From Juglans regia (lineage: Eukaryota > Streptophyta > Magnoliopsida > Fagales > Juglandaceae), in assembly GCF_001411555.2 (NCBI RefSeq), contig NC_049910.1, forward strand, positions 32,521,150 to 32,585,149: a DNA stretch of 64,000 nt, in the 5' to 3' direction. A program made the translations under genes and the position numbers. Shown piece by piece: positions 11,695-22,559 of this stretch. The notes beneath the pieces are model-generated. The model had not been told where the DNA came from and made no database searches. It saw nothing but the letters and a program-made list of their open reading frames with translations. The first letter of the stretch is position 1, and each line of letters begins with the position of its first letter.

Positions 11695-12426
11695 TGTGAT
11701 GCCCCCAACTTCTATATGGGATTTGGTAGTAATTAAAGCGTCGGGACATGCAATACTAAGTTATATACCCATTCATGACAGTTAATATATAATGTACCTA
11801 GCATGTTTCTCACAATATCACTAAATCACAGTGGAAATTGACTAAAACCATTAGTATGAAGATAAATTACTTATCCCAAACTTACCATGACTCTCAAAAT
11901 ACATTCATAACGTTCGGGTTTCAACTTAATGCGTCATCCAAAATTCATATAAAATCCATTTCAATGTTTCATATTTCAAAAGATTACAGAGGAAGAAACA
12001 TCATCAATCGATCATTTCCCTAATGTCTGCTATAAGTAGCAGAACAAGTTCTATGTAAAAAATGATCAATTCTATTTTGTTATAAAAAATGAGTTCATCT
12101 TCAACTATCTTCAACCAAGTGGGTTTGCGCTTCTCCATCCCGTCTGATTTCTTCCTCTCGTCCTATCTCAACATCTACAATTCCAGGTGCGAATGGTAGT
12201 GGGACTACCACGATGAGATTCCTTGAGATCTTGGAAAGTTATGTCACAAATATACATATCATAAACATGATTAAGGTAAACATGAGCATGTATACATGAA
12301 TATGAATTTATATTCCATATTTTTCTCCCATCCAAATTCCTTTTCACCATTCATATAGCTTTGTAACATCATAGCATACGTGAAGCATCTTGCATCTTTG
12401 CTTAAACATACATGTGGCACCTCACA
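11695..12426. mobile_element. Candidate solo LTR, about 732 bp
   Basis: It begins TGTGATGCCCCCAAC and ends GTGGCACCTCACA, giving TG...CA ends with an inverted TGTGA/TCACA pair, as in Gypsy-type LTRs. No internal domain is present. The flanks (TATAT and ACTCC) do not match, so a target duplication is absent or the borders are slightly off. Confidence 0.45.
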
Positions 12427-12504
12427 ACTCCTATAAATCGTGTATACCTACTAGTTATCTGCACCACATGACAGTTGATGTCGCTTATGGCTTGGTCTCA
12501 AGAG

Positions 12505-12615
12505 ACACTTACGTTTGGGTAGTGAGAAGTATTGAGAAGAGTTGTGAATAGTAATGAAAAAATAATAATTGAATATTGAATAGTAGTAAAAAGTAATGAG
12601 TAATCTAGCGCACCC
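12505..12615. repeat. MITE-like fragment
   Basis: The segment GTTTGGGTAGTGAGAAG followed by GTGAATAGTAATGAAAAAATAAT resembles the ends of the non-autonomous family at 60048-60370 and 60890-61110. The borders are not resolved. Confidence 0.3.
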
Positions 12616-12653
12616 ACCAATGAGAGTGCTCATAGTTGATTCTGGACCCTTGT

Positions 12654-14233
12654 TGTAACGCCCCATACCCTAAGGTTGAAAGAGTTACTTCGTGACACTT
12701 AAAATCATATCTCAAATTTACTAAACAAAGTCCAAAGTCTCTATAAAACATAAATCTCATTAGTTCAAAACAACTACTCCAATATAATTATTCTAAGGCT
12801 CCACAAAGTCTCAAAATAAACGTCAGCCTTCTAAAATACCAAATCAACAGAACTAAATAAAACTACTGAATAAAACTCTCCCAAAATCAAAATACCCTCT
12901 TTGTACTTATTCCACTATGCTCAAATAGTCTTGCCTATGCTTCATATTCTTCATTCTCAATTGAAACATCCAAATCATCTGAAAAATATTGTCGAGATAA
13001 GGGGTGAGATATCAAGAAATCAATAAACAGTGAACATATACCAACGTGTAGACATGAGCCAGTAACATAATGCTAAATAGAATTTGTTATAAAAATATCA
13101 GAGCGACAGTTTAAAAATATTCATATTCAAAAGTCATTTGACATAGCATAATTGAACATCATGTCAGAAAAGAGACCGCGTTTAACCTCTGTGGTAGAGT
13201 TGTGCAAACCCCTGCGGCCAAACGAACAGAAATAGAATATGAAATCTTTTCCTTATTATTTACGGAGCCTCGAGTGTACATATATGAAAGATCATGCAGA
13301 AAACACTTTGTTTCCAAAGTGGGTGCACCAAAGGTAGAGGAGTTGGTACCAACCCAAACAAAGGCTACATTTCTACACCCGCGGTAAGGTCAGAGCAGAA
13401 CAGAAATAGAAACTCATGCCAAAAGTTTTCACATATCACATCATATCATAACGAAGTACTAAACAGATTCAGTATCATCTTTTCATAATCATGCAAAATT
13501 TTCAGATTTCATATTTGCTCCTTTTATACAGCTAAAAATAAAATACCAAAATTAACTTATGTCTACACCAGTCATGATTGAAAATATTATTCTCTTTTTA
13601 TACAAATCTTATGAGTAATGCAGATCAAATAATCGATATTGTTTTAAGTTTCTTCTCATAACAAAATATGAATGTTTTTCATAAAATCAATCTCAGTCTA
13701 TTTTTTTGTGCAAAATTGATTGTCACCTAGACATAATTGAACATACTATAAATTAATACAATTAAACTGGCACATCTAAAATAAAGAATACAACTAAACA
13801 ACTCCACAACAATAAATCCCATGGTCGACATATATGGAGAGATTGATAGAGATGGAGAGATTGACTAAGAAATAGAGAGAATTTAAGGGGTAATTGATGA
13901 GAAATTGAGATCTGAGGGAGAGAGAAACAGAGGGAGAGGAAGTCAAGAGAGGCTTATCGTTTCTGGCATCGGACGTAGAGTAACGGCGGTGGATCAAGTT
14001 TGGGTTGTAGTGAAATTTGAGAGAGAGGAAGAGAGAGAGAGAGGCATGGGGGGGCAATTGAAATGAACATGGGGCGCTGAACGAGAAAGGCAAGAAAAAG
14101 AAAGTGGTTTCAAGGTTTGTTTCAAAACGACACGATTTTAAATTTTATTTATTTATTTATTTTCAAACTGAGTTGGGCTCGATATAAGGACAATGGATCT
14201 TGGGATTGGGTGATAAAAATTTGGGTTATGACA
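12654..14233 (-). mobile_element. Solo LTR, about 1.58 kb
   Basis: On the minus strand the segment starts TGTCATAACCC and ends GGGGCGTTACA, the usual TG...CA form of Gypsy LTRs. The flanks are CTTGT (12649-12653) and CTTGC (14234-14238), a 5-bp target duplication with one mismatch. No primer site, polypurine tract or polyprotein is present, so it is best explained as a solo LTR left after recombination. Short open frames inside (for example 13202-13387) are not genes. It ends 155 bp before the large MULE. Confidence 0.65.
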
Positions 14234-14378
14234 CTTGCAATCTCATTCAAAGTCATAGATTGCTCTTCATAATATTCTTTTCTTTTCTTTTTTTCTTTAT
14301 GCATAATAGTGCATGGACATGCGACAATGACATTTAATAATGGTATGACATGTGAATGGTATTGAAATAATCGGATCA

Positions 14379-14387
14379 TATACAATA
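14379..14387. repeat. Left 9-bp target-site duplication of the large MULE
   Basis: TATACAATA, repeated exactly at 21458-21466. Confidence 0.88.
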
Positions 14388-14437
14388 GAGAAAGTCTTTA
14401 TGCAGTCCCAAGTCAGAGGACTGGGCGCGCACGCCCA
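14388..14437 (+). repeat. Left terminal inverted repeat of the MULE
   Basis: Begins GAGAAAGTC, with CAGTCCC at about 14403 and a GCGCGCACGCC block at about 14425. It pairs imperfectly with 21408-21457 in inverse orientation. Confidence 0.75.
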
Positions 14438-14635
14438 ACGTGGCAAAAACGTCCCGTTTTATTAACTTGGGCTTACGACATCATCTTGCTTGATGGACGG
14501 ACGCCTTCCTTGTTTGTTTGGCTGGTCGAGATTGACACTTCCTATCCTTCTTCGATCCGAGACCTAACCTCTGCCCATAAGAGTTCCTTCCGAGATTTGG
14601 CTGGAGGAGTTGATTCCTTCCTCCTCGAGACCGAA

Positions 14636-14876
14636 GCTTTGCCCAGAAGAGTAGCCCTAACTTCACTCCGTCCGTATTGGAGATTCGCGTTGCCCAGAAG
14701 AGTAGCCCTAACTTCACTCTGTCGGTGGTGGAGATTCGCGTCGCGTTGCCGAGAACTATAATAAATTCAAAGTCCCAGCCCTAACGTCGTCGTGCGAGGT
14801 GGTGGAGGAGTTGATTCCGCCCAAAAGAGTAATTATTGAGCCCAGCCCTAACTTCACTCCGTCTGAGCCCTAATAG
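14636..14876. repeat. Left subterminal repeats of the MULE
   Basis: The unit GCCCAGAAGAGTAGCCCTAA, continuing CTTCACTC, occurs at about 14641 and 14693. A diverged third copy (GCCCAGCCCTAACTTCACTC) lies at about 14840. GAGATTCGCGT follows the first two. Subterminal repeats of this kind often hold transposase-binding sites; that role is inferred. Confidence 0.6.
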
Positions 14877-14997
14877 GTTGATTTATCCCAATTTTTTTAT
14901 GGCAATGATTCTCTGTTTTTTTTTTTTTTGTTAGAAATTAAGGCATTTGGTAGGCAATATTTCTCTGTTTGAGTTCGTATTGGAAATTAAGGTAGTT

Positions 14998-15107
14998 GGT
15001 AATTCTGGAAATTAAGGCATCTTCAAAGTACATCTTCATACACGTTGTTGTTGGTAATTGTGGAAATTAAGGCATCTTCGAAGTACTTCTTTATACACGT
15101 TGTTGTT
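14998..15107. repeat. Tandem duplication, 55-bp unit, inside the MULE
   Basis: Two units start GGTAATT at 14998 and 15053. Each contains GGAAATTAAGGCATCTTC and ends CACGTTGTTGTT. They differ at a few positions. Confidence 0.8.
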
Positions 15108-15464
15108 GGAAATTCTGTGTTGAGTTCTTATTGGAATGTCGTGGTGTTATTTGCTGCTGCAGTCCAATTGTTTGAGAAAATGTGTGAGAGGGACTCAGTG
15201 ACTCAGTTTCATGCAATGTAATTATCTCTGGTTTTTGAAATTGTTTTAATTTCCTGAACTCTACATTTGTCAAAGCACGTAATGGAAAATCACAGTTTCA
15301 TGAAATGTAATGATCTCAGTTTCTTGCTGCTTGTGGTATTACTGCAATCTACTCTTTCAATTGGAGCTGATTTGGCATTAGTTTTGGTATTCCCTCTGCC
15401 CTCCTTTTCCGACAGAAGCCAAGAACCTCAAGCCCCTCACTTTTCCAACACCAGCCATAGACAT

Positions 15465-15466
15465 AT

Positions 15467-15503
<37 letters not shown>
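15465..15503. repeat. (CATA)n/(TA)n microsatellite
   Basis: Alternating AT with interspersed CATA units, within the 5' half of the MULE. Confidence 0.85.
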
Positions 15504-15921
15504 TTGTAAAACGAATAAAAACACAGCCTGACTCCTGCATGCACTGAATAATACCACATGATAGGAAAATGACTAAAAACACTCCTTCATGCACTAAGTA
15601 AAACGAATGAAAACACTCCTGCATGCATTAAGTTTAGGTGAAACAGCAAGGCAGAGTCACATGAGAGGAACCCAAGTACAAGTTTCAAGCTTGTTAACTT
15701 CATCCAATCATATTTTTTTCTTATTTTGGCAGAAAGAAAAAAAAAAATTAACCTGAAAATCATAAAGACTGATTGTCTTGCTCAAACCCAACTCATTTTA
15801 ATTTCCTGCACTCTACATTTTTCAAAGAGAAGCCAGGAATCCATTTTTCAGTTTTGAAGGGTGTTTACCACTATACTAATATTTTACTTGTTTCATAGGT
15901 GTTTGTGTTTAATAAAGTGCA

Positions 15922-16385
15922 ATGTCATCATCTCAGTCATCATCTTCCTTGGGTGATCGTTATTTGAGAAATGCTCCAATATGTTTATGTGGGTCGATTG
16001 CACGTCTCAAAATCTCGAACACTTCAAGAAATCTAAGAAGACATTTTTTCACTTGTCCAAAGTACAATAAAGAGGTCATCACTTAATCTCCTACACTGTT
16101 GAAGTGATCTTTCTTTTTTCTACATTGATTTTTACAAGTTATTTGCTGCAGGGAAAGCCATACTACAACTACTTTATATGGGCAGATTTTGAACAACGAA
16201 ATGAAAGTCCCTTTGCTAGGGAAAGAGAACTCCAGCAAAGAGAGGAAGAAGTCGAAAAGAGAGAGGTTGAAGTCCAAAGGAGAGAGAATGAACTCCAACA
16301 TGCACGCATGCTACTTTGCGTGTATTGGGCATTAACAATTCTAATCTCATGTTGTTTGCTACGATCAACTTCAATTGAAGATTAA
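15922..16385 (+). CDS. GRF-type zinc-finger, coiled-coil, membrane-anchored protein carried by the MULE
   Basis: Predicted CDS join(15922-16074, 16152-16385), 128 residues. The 77-bp intron has a GTCATC donor and a TTTGCTGCAG acceptor, and it joins the two halves of the zinc finger in frame. Residues 1-15 are Ser-rich. The GRF zinc finger spans about 20-65: CLCG (C21, C23), then RRHFFTCP (C45), then YFIWAD. The fourth metal ligand, normally Cys five residues before the Trp of this motif, is Tyr56 (codon TAC). Residues about 65-105 are Glu/Arg-rich with coiled-coil character (repeats of RExE/QRRE). Residues about 106-122 form a membrane segment, followed by a short tail. Small plant GRF-coiled-coil-TM proteins of this layout are widespread and have no established function. 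It lies inside the MULE borders, convergent with the transposase (615 bp between stops), so it is probably an element-encoded accessory gene. Confidence 0.72.
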
Positions 16386-16913
16386 GTTTGTGTTAGAGAA
16401 TTTTTGGATGTTGTCAACTTGTGTTCTGGTGTAGCCAGACTGGTTACTTGTAAACCTTCTGCATTAATATGCAGTCTTTTGTGCGAAGTTGTAATATGCA
16501 GTTTCTATGTCCAACTGTACCAGACTTATGTTGCAATCAATATTACGTATTTTCCATCAAATTTATTGCTGTAATAGTAAGCTGATATTTGATCTATGCA
16601 GGAACTGCTCTTCTTTACATACTAGTGCATTAATAAATTGTGAAACTTCCAGCACCTAATAAGCAGGTTGTTTTGAACTTAAATATATGACATTCTTCAT
16701 TAAAAGCAAAGAACATTTTGTCTAAAAATAAATGTCACAACATGTACTTCAGTAACCACAAATACAAAGTGTTGTCAACAAATGTAGCCATGGCTAATGC
16801 CAAATACACAAAAGGACCACAAATACAAAGTGTGACCACAAACAACCGAGTACAAAAATTCCAATAGCGACCAATAACAGCTACATTCGAAATGAACAAT
16901 GCCATAAGCAACC

Positions 16914-16962
16914 AGCTCCACAAATGCCAACAGCTCCACAAAATGCCAACAGCTCCACAGGC
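16914..16962. repeat. 20-bp tandem repeat in the 3' region of the transposase gene
   Basis: The unit AGCTCCACAAATGCCAAC occurs about two and a half times, with one copy one base longer. It lies between the two convergent stop codons. A separate 17-bp repeat (ACCACAAATACAAAGTG) occurs at about 16756 and 16816. Confidence 0.65.
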
Positions 16963-17129
16963 ATAAAATTCTTGTCAACTTCTAATACACTGATTAAAAT
17001 TAACCATGTTGAAGATCCACCTGCAATCGGATTAATGAAAATAGATTTAGAAATCACTTAAAAATTGTCATACCATAGTAAACAAATTTATATACATGAA
17101 CTATTACATACCTGGCTAATGACACTTTG

Positions 17130-17300
17130 TTGTGTGCCAGGAAATACGACCTCATCTATTGTTGCTGCTTGAACGCCACTTGTGTTCAAGATCTCATATG
17201 TTACTGCTTGAACGCCACTTGTGATCAAGACCTCATATGTTGTTGCTGCAATGCCACTTGTGCTCAAGACCTCATCTGTTGTTGGAGCGCCACTCAAGAC
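17130..17300 (-). repeat. Coding tandem repeat in the last long transposase exon, 39-42 bp units
   Basis: The exon at 17321-17112 encodes about four copies of a 13-14 residue unit of the form DEVLxTSGxxAxT. On the plus strand this appears as repeated GCCACTTGTG(T/A)TCAAGA blocks. Such C-terminal repeats are not part of the usual FAR1 domain set. Confidence 0.75.
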
Positions 17301-18189
17301 CTCATCCTGAAGTTGACTTGCCTACATTTTAACCATACATAATTAAATTATATATTTTTATGGAATAACTCTGCATAAGTATGACAAACAAATTAAATAC
17401 ATTTTTTCTCTTTCTCTTTGCACCGGTCTTGGACTGTTTACGTTTAGTTTGTTGCTTCCTCATAACCTTCTCTACTGTAGGTGCCGGCCTCTTTGATGGA
17501 GGCCTCCCCTTACCTCTAACAATGCGAGGACTTAACACTTTTTTCGAACTTCCCATTTCAACATCATTAACCTCAGTACCAACATTCACAATTACAGGCT
17601 GCGCCTTGGTTTTTGTGTAACTCAAATTCATAGCCAACAACTTCTGTGTCATATCCATTGAAAAATGATCGCTCTCAGCTGCATTTGTAGCGACTTCGTA
17701 GCACAGCTTAATCAAATCAGTATACCTTCCAGCAGCTGGTTTATTACTCAAATCATCATAGCTGCTTCGAATCAGAGCATACCCATGCTTAATGTCCTTC
17801 CGCCACCTGTCCATAATGTACTTTGAAGGCACTGATTGAACATCTTTTATTGAGAAAATAGCAAGAATGTGCCTGCATAAAATGCCTCTCATCTGAAATA
17901 GTCCACACATGCACTTTGCCTCACACTCCTCTTCATTAAAGTATGCTTGGTATGTAACTCTTTTAATGTACCCTTCAACTTGCAACTGGTCATTAACTTG
18001 ATATGTCGAAATTGCCCCTTCCGTCTTGATGAGAATACAATGAGAATAAATAATCTCCATTACCTCAGACTGTACTTCCTTAAATTTAGAATTAGTATAC
18101 AATTCTTGAAATTGCTTCTCTATGGGTAAATGGGTTATACATGGGATTGTGCAGTTAAATGAGTGAAAGTCCGCTGCCATCTTATTCTC

Positions 18190-18192
18190 TCA
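18190..18192 (-). other. In-frame TGA in the MULE transposase
   Basis: The frames on either side of this codon are open and continuous (490 residues upstream in the naive reading, 283 downstream). Both sides carry family domains, so this is a single nonsense change rather than two genes. Confidence 0.85.
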
Positions 18193-20479
18193 TCTCTTTC
18201 TCAATGCATTGTCAAACTGATCAACGAACTCTTTTAACGTTGTCCCCGAATGCACAAAACCATCAAAAAATGCATTAATGCTCTCACTTCTTTGAGTTAT
18301 GCTCATTCCAGCCCAAAATGTATCTTTAAGATATACAGGAACCCAATGCATCCTCTCAGTATATAGACTTTGAAGCCATACATTCTCATGCAAATTATAC
18401 GTATCAAGGAACACCTCCCAAGACTTCTCAAACTCTTCAGAAGTTTGGCAATCATAAACACATTTGTGTAATGCGCTCTTCAATCCATCATTATATTTAG
18501 AATGGGAACCTAACTTCTCTGGTAGTTTTCGCATAATGTGCCATAAACAATACCTGTGTCGGGTCTTCGGGAAGACTATTGCTATGGCATTTTTCATGGC
18601 CCTATCCTGGTCAGTGATGATAGCATTTGGTGCTCTCATATCCATACATTTCAACCAAGTCTCAAACAACCAAACAAATGTATTAGTATCTTCACTTGAA
18701 ATCAAACCTACTCCAAAAAGTATTGATTGTCCATGATGGTTAACACCTACGAAAGGGGCAAATGGCATGCCATATCTATTTGTTAGGTATGTTGTGTCAA
18801 ATGTCACAACATCTCCAAAATAGCCATATGCTGATCTACTACGTGCATCGGCCCAAAAAACATTCTTTAATCTTCCCTCGTCGTCTAAATCCATCAAGGA
18901 ATAGAACCCATCATTCTTATACTGCATTCTCTCAAAGTAGCCACGGAGTGCATCAGCACCTCCTTTACCAAGCCTAAGGTGTCGGGCCTTATCAATATAA
19001 TTCCGCGCATCCTTCTCAACAAATGGAAGATTATCATATCCACCTGCCTCGACAACCAACGAGTTGAAACTTTTAGCCATACTTATTCCTGCCTTGTCGT
19101 TGATATCTAGTTGTCTTTTTACAGAAGCATCGATAGCACGATTACATCTAAAAAACCTTGCCTTTCTTGGACTTAACCCATGGTTGTGTGCATTATCAAC
19201 AATAGTTATACGCAACACCCCATCAAGCACGATTGCATTAATCTTAGCCTTACAATCCGTCTTTGTTGTCGGCCGTGGTTTAGAAACATTCGAGGTACGG
19301 TTCCTTGCCTTACCACCACGAGCACAACCAAGTGTTAAATACCTAACACTCACATCGTCTTCCCTTTTACTTCTTTGGGTCATTACATCAAACCCAATCT
19401 GTTTTCCATATTTCTTATAGAAGTCTAAAAGCTCATGCTCAGTTTTAAATGACATCCCCGGCCTCGGCTCTATAACACCATCATCGTCATTTCCATGGCT
19501 GCTCGATGGTACTTCCTCAACCATTGATGGTACTTCCTCAACCACTGAATTATCAAACTCCTGCATTAACCCATAACACATATCAGGATAAGGAATGTAT
19601 AAACCCAATTTCAATATATAAAGTGTATACCTGCTCTTGTTCAATGAACTCGTCTCCCACATTTGAACTATCCTGATAAGTATTGCTTTCAGAAGAAAAC
19701 AACGTTCGCCTAGTAGACGATGAGGGTTCTGGCCTAGTAGACGAGGAGGGTTCTGTCATGTCCTTAGAATTACTTGAACATCCCGGATAGGGAATTGGAG
19801 GAGCATAAGGATAGGCAATTGGTGGTCTAAACGGTACTCCTGTTGGAAGCTGGATTTTTCAATAAATAAACATAAATGTCCTTCACAAAGTGGATTTAAA
19901 TATAGAAACTTCCAAATCATAAAGTTTATCATCTCATTTCTCCATGAATAAGGGTCGGCATTTGGACGAGGAGCAAACGGTGGGAAAAATGTAGGTGGCA
20001 TCATCCCATGATAACCATGCATATAGCTGTTATATGTTGACCAATCTGGATAAAATAGTCTTGGTATTTCCTAAAACAATATCGAATAATGACTTATCAC
20101 CAAATTATAAATGACACCGATAACATGGCTTTTGGATGGGAAAAGAATACCTGGGTCATTGCAGTAGTGCTAGCAGGCCTTGTAGCACTGCTGGTAGGCC
20201 TTGTGCTTTCTTCCCCTTTCTCCATCGAATTGTCTACCAAAATGGACCTACCTCTATGTAAACATTCAGCCAATTCAAGATAAAAAAATTAACAGTAAAG
20301 AGAATTATAGCCTATTCCTGAATATATAGTGCTGAACATGTTTAATAATCCGGTAATAACAATGGGTAAGAACACTCAGAGTCACAAAAAGCAATCCACC
20401 AATCACAACTAAAACTTATTCTTCATCTACACAGCCCCAAGAAAACACAAACAAACTATCAAACACATGCTGCTCCCCC

Positions 20480-20640
20480 ACCTCTGGCATCTACACATGC
20501 TGCTCCTCTAATTTTTTTTTTTTTTTGTGGATAAATCAACAATATCAAACACTGCCTAGGGAAAAATAAAATTTACATTGAAATCTAAATTTTTTTTGCT
20601 AACTGTTTTTTTTTTTTTTTGCTTTGCCAAATGATGACCT
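20480..20640. other. T-rich, low-complexity stretch within the MULE 5' transposase flank
   Basis: T runs at about 20512-20526 and 20606-20620, in the region upstream of the transposase start. No promoter motif could be assigned with confidence. Confidence 0.4.
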
Positions 20641-20814
20641 TGAAATCTAAATTCAGATAAATCTAGCTAGTTCCTTCAGAAGAGAACGCCATTCTTACTT
20701 ATCATCAGGCAACAAAGATTAATTGATGAAGTTAATAATACAGGAACCCAAAGCTAGTACGTGCATATGGATTATTAAAGCCGAAACTGAAACTAGGTAG
20801 AGGCAAACCAATTA

Positions 20815-21275
20815 GCACAGCACCGGTGGTGGTGGAGTTGAGCACGACGGCGGTGGTGGGGGAGATTAGCACGACGGCGATGGTGGAGGAGAAAAAAAAT
20901 TCTGGGTCGCGCGGGGCTCCTAGTGGCAAACAGATTTGCTCGGTAGCCTCGATCCTTGTTACCGGCTGATGTTGGTGGAGGAGTTGAACATGACGGCAGT
21001 GGTGGAGGAGATTAGCACAACGCTGGTGGTGGAGGAGACAAAAAAATTGGGTTGCACGGGGCTCCTAGCGGCAAGACGATTTTCGTTAAGCAGTGGGTGG
21101 TGGAGGACGTTACCGGCTGATGGTGGTGGAGGGCGTTACCGGCTGATGGTGGTGGAGGACGTTACCGGCTGATGGTGGTGGAGGAGATGAACACAACGCC
21201 GGTGGTGGAGGTCAATGAACACAACGCCGGTGGTGGAGGTCAATGAAAACAATGCCAGAGGTGGAGGAACTTTCT
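20815..21275. repeat. Right subterminal repeats of the MULE
   Basis: The block GTTACCGGCTGATGGTGGTG and shorter GGTGGTGGAGGAG units recur through the region (about 20958, 21108, 21133, 21160). Three copies of a GGGTCGCGCGGGG-like segment lie near 20904, 21050 and 21273. ACACAACGCCGGTGGTGGAG occurs twice at about 21190-21240. This mirrors the repeat-rich left subterminal region in position but not in sequence. Confidence 0.75.
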
Positions 21276-21407
21276 GGGTCGCGCGGGATGAATAGTAGCG
21301 GCAAAGTGAATTCTGATTTTGAATTCCTTCTATTGTCTTCGTCAAAGGCTCAAAGCAGAGGAGGTTAATTTCGTCTTTCGACCAAGCTGATATGGACAAA
21401 CGACAAA

Positions 21408-21457
21408 CAGTGGCGTACGCGGGGACTGCTTAAGGGGACTGTACGTATCAAATTCTC
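21408..21457 (-). repeat. Right terminal inverted repeat of the MULE
   Basis: Read on the minus strand it begins GAGAATTTGATACGTACAGT and continues through CCCC, TTAAG, CAGTCCCC and GCGTACGCC, matching the left end imperfectly. Confidence 0.75.
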
Positions 21458-21466
21458 TATACAATA
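21458..21466. repeat. Right 9-bp target-site duplication of the large MULE
   Basis: TATACAATA, identical to 14379-14387. Confidence 0.88.
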
Positions 21467-22500
21467 AGCATGGCATGTGAATTGCTTGATAATTAGAACA
21501 TATGCAATGAACATGAAGTATTTACACATAAGCATAACAATATTACTTGATAGTAAGTTAGAGGCTAATTTACAAACTTTTTTATTTAAAAATAAAGTTG
21601 TCGTACTGAAAAAAGCACATTAGAACTACTTTAAATTTCGCATAAAGAAGTATCAAATTCCTAAAGTTACAAACTAACCCTTTAATTATCGAGAATTACA
21701 AAAAAAAAAAAAAAAGACCCCTAAACTTTCAACATTTATAAACCGATCCTAAAACTCATGAAACTTAACAAACATTATGGGACTTCTATGCTAATCTCAT
21801 TTTTGTCCTTTAAAAGGGTAATTTACACAAAATTCCCAAGATAATGGGTAAAAACCGAAACCTTACTCTTTTCTAAAAACGTAATTTACATACTTAAAGC
21901 TTGGAATCCAAAACATGCTTGACAACTTTATTCTTTTTTATTCACATTCTTATACACCTTGATGATTTTTCTTACACATAGGGATTTATAATTTAAACCT
22001 AAATCTCCAAGTAAGATATGAGCATCATTTCTTTATGAATTCAAGAGATCTAAGTGCAAAACAAACTCTAACGGAGTCATGCATGGCTTAGATGAGATTC
22101 TAACTTGTCCGTTCCTCAAACCTTACACAAGATCACATTTATTCACTTGGTATAACCCATTGATACTCCCAAACAAAGATCTAAACATGTCACACAAGTT
22201 ATGAAAAACAAAATCCAACTCTTATCTATCTCAAACCAACACTAACAAGTCCAACACCAATATTTGATAGCAACCAAAAGTTCAACCCAACTATGAACAC
22301 CAATCAAACTATTTACTCCTTCAAAGAATACTTTCATGTAACACCAATATAACATTCTAACTTAATAAAAAAGAAGTTAGGAGAAAACTTAAAAATATTG
22401 AAAAATTCGGCTTTAGCACCACTATGCCTCACTAGCTCCTATCTCTAGGTTTTCAACAACCGTAGAGGTTTCGGTTGGTATCCCAAGCTAAGTATGGTTG
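21467..22500. other. Intergenic, no gene recognised
   Basis: AT-rich sequence with an A run near 21701-21716. No domain or RNA was recognised. It may belong to the LTR-derived segment that ends at 23542. Confidence 0.45.
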
Positions 22501-22559
22501 TTTAGAAGAGAGAAGAAGAGAAGGAAGTAAACAACATCCTCTAAGAAGCTCTCGATTTC

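Larger units (their letters stand above)
17000..20225 (-). pseudogene. FAR1/MuDR-type MULE transposase, one in-frame stop
   Basis: Exons inferred on the minus strand: 20225-20151, 20070-about 19933, 19849-19631, 19560-17401, 17321-17112, 17020-17000 (TAA). All junctions show GT...AG and keep frame, except the exon 2 donor, where ATG follows GAG at 19932. The first three exons encode a Ser/Thr/Pro-rich leader. The large exon holds, in order: a FAR1 zinc-finger DNA-binding region (FYKKYGKQIGF, then C...C...HNHGLSP); the MULE DDE domain with FDTTYLTNRYG, ITDQDRAMKNAI and a later Glu in TQRSESINAF; and a SWIM finger with CMCGLFQMRGILCRH. A basic stretch (KRKQSKTGAKRKRK) may be a nuclear signal. 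A TGA at 18190-18192 interrupts the frame between ALRKR and ENKMAADF; otherwise the exon is open. The product would cut and paste the element. Read-through or a second, intact copy elsewhere cannot be excluded. Confidence 0.87.
14388..21457. mobile_element. Near-complete two-gene Mutator-like element (MULE), 7070 bp
   Basis: The element is bounded by perfect 9-bp duplications TATACAATA. Its ends are imperfect inverted repeats of about 45-50 bp. Left begins GAGAAAGTCTTTATGCAGTC and right, read inward, begins GAGAATTTGATACGTACAGT; both continue with a CCC block and a GCGxACGCC block. Inside are short subterminal direct repeats at both ends, a plus-strand gene for a GRF zinc-finger membrane protein (15922-16385) and a minus-strand FAR1/MuDR-type transposase gene (20225-17000). 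The two genes are convergent. The perfect target duplication shows the present borders are those of one insertion. The transposase carries one in-frame stop and one doubtful splice donor, so this copy is probably inactive but recently decayed. Confidence 0.9.

Noticed and set aside
18190..19662. Two separate FAR1-like genes, split at 18190
   Set aside because: The frames are continuous across a single TGA, and the SWIM finger and DDE domain belong to one transposase.
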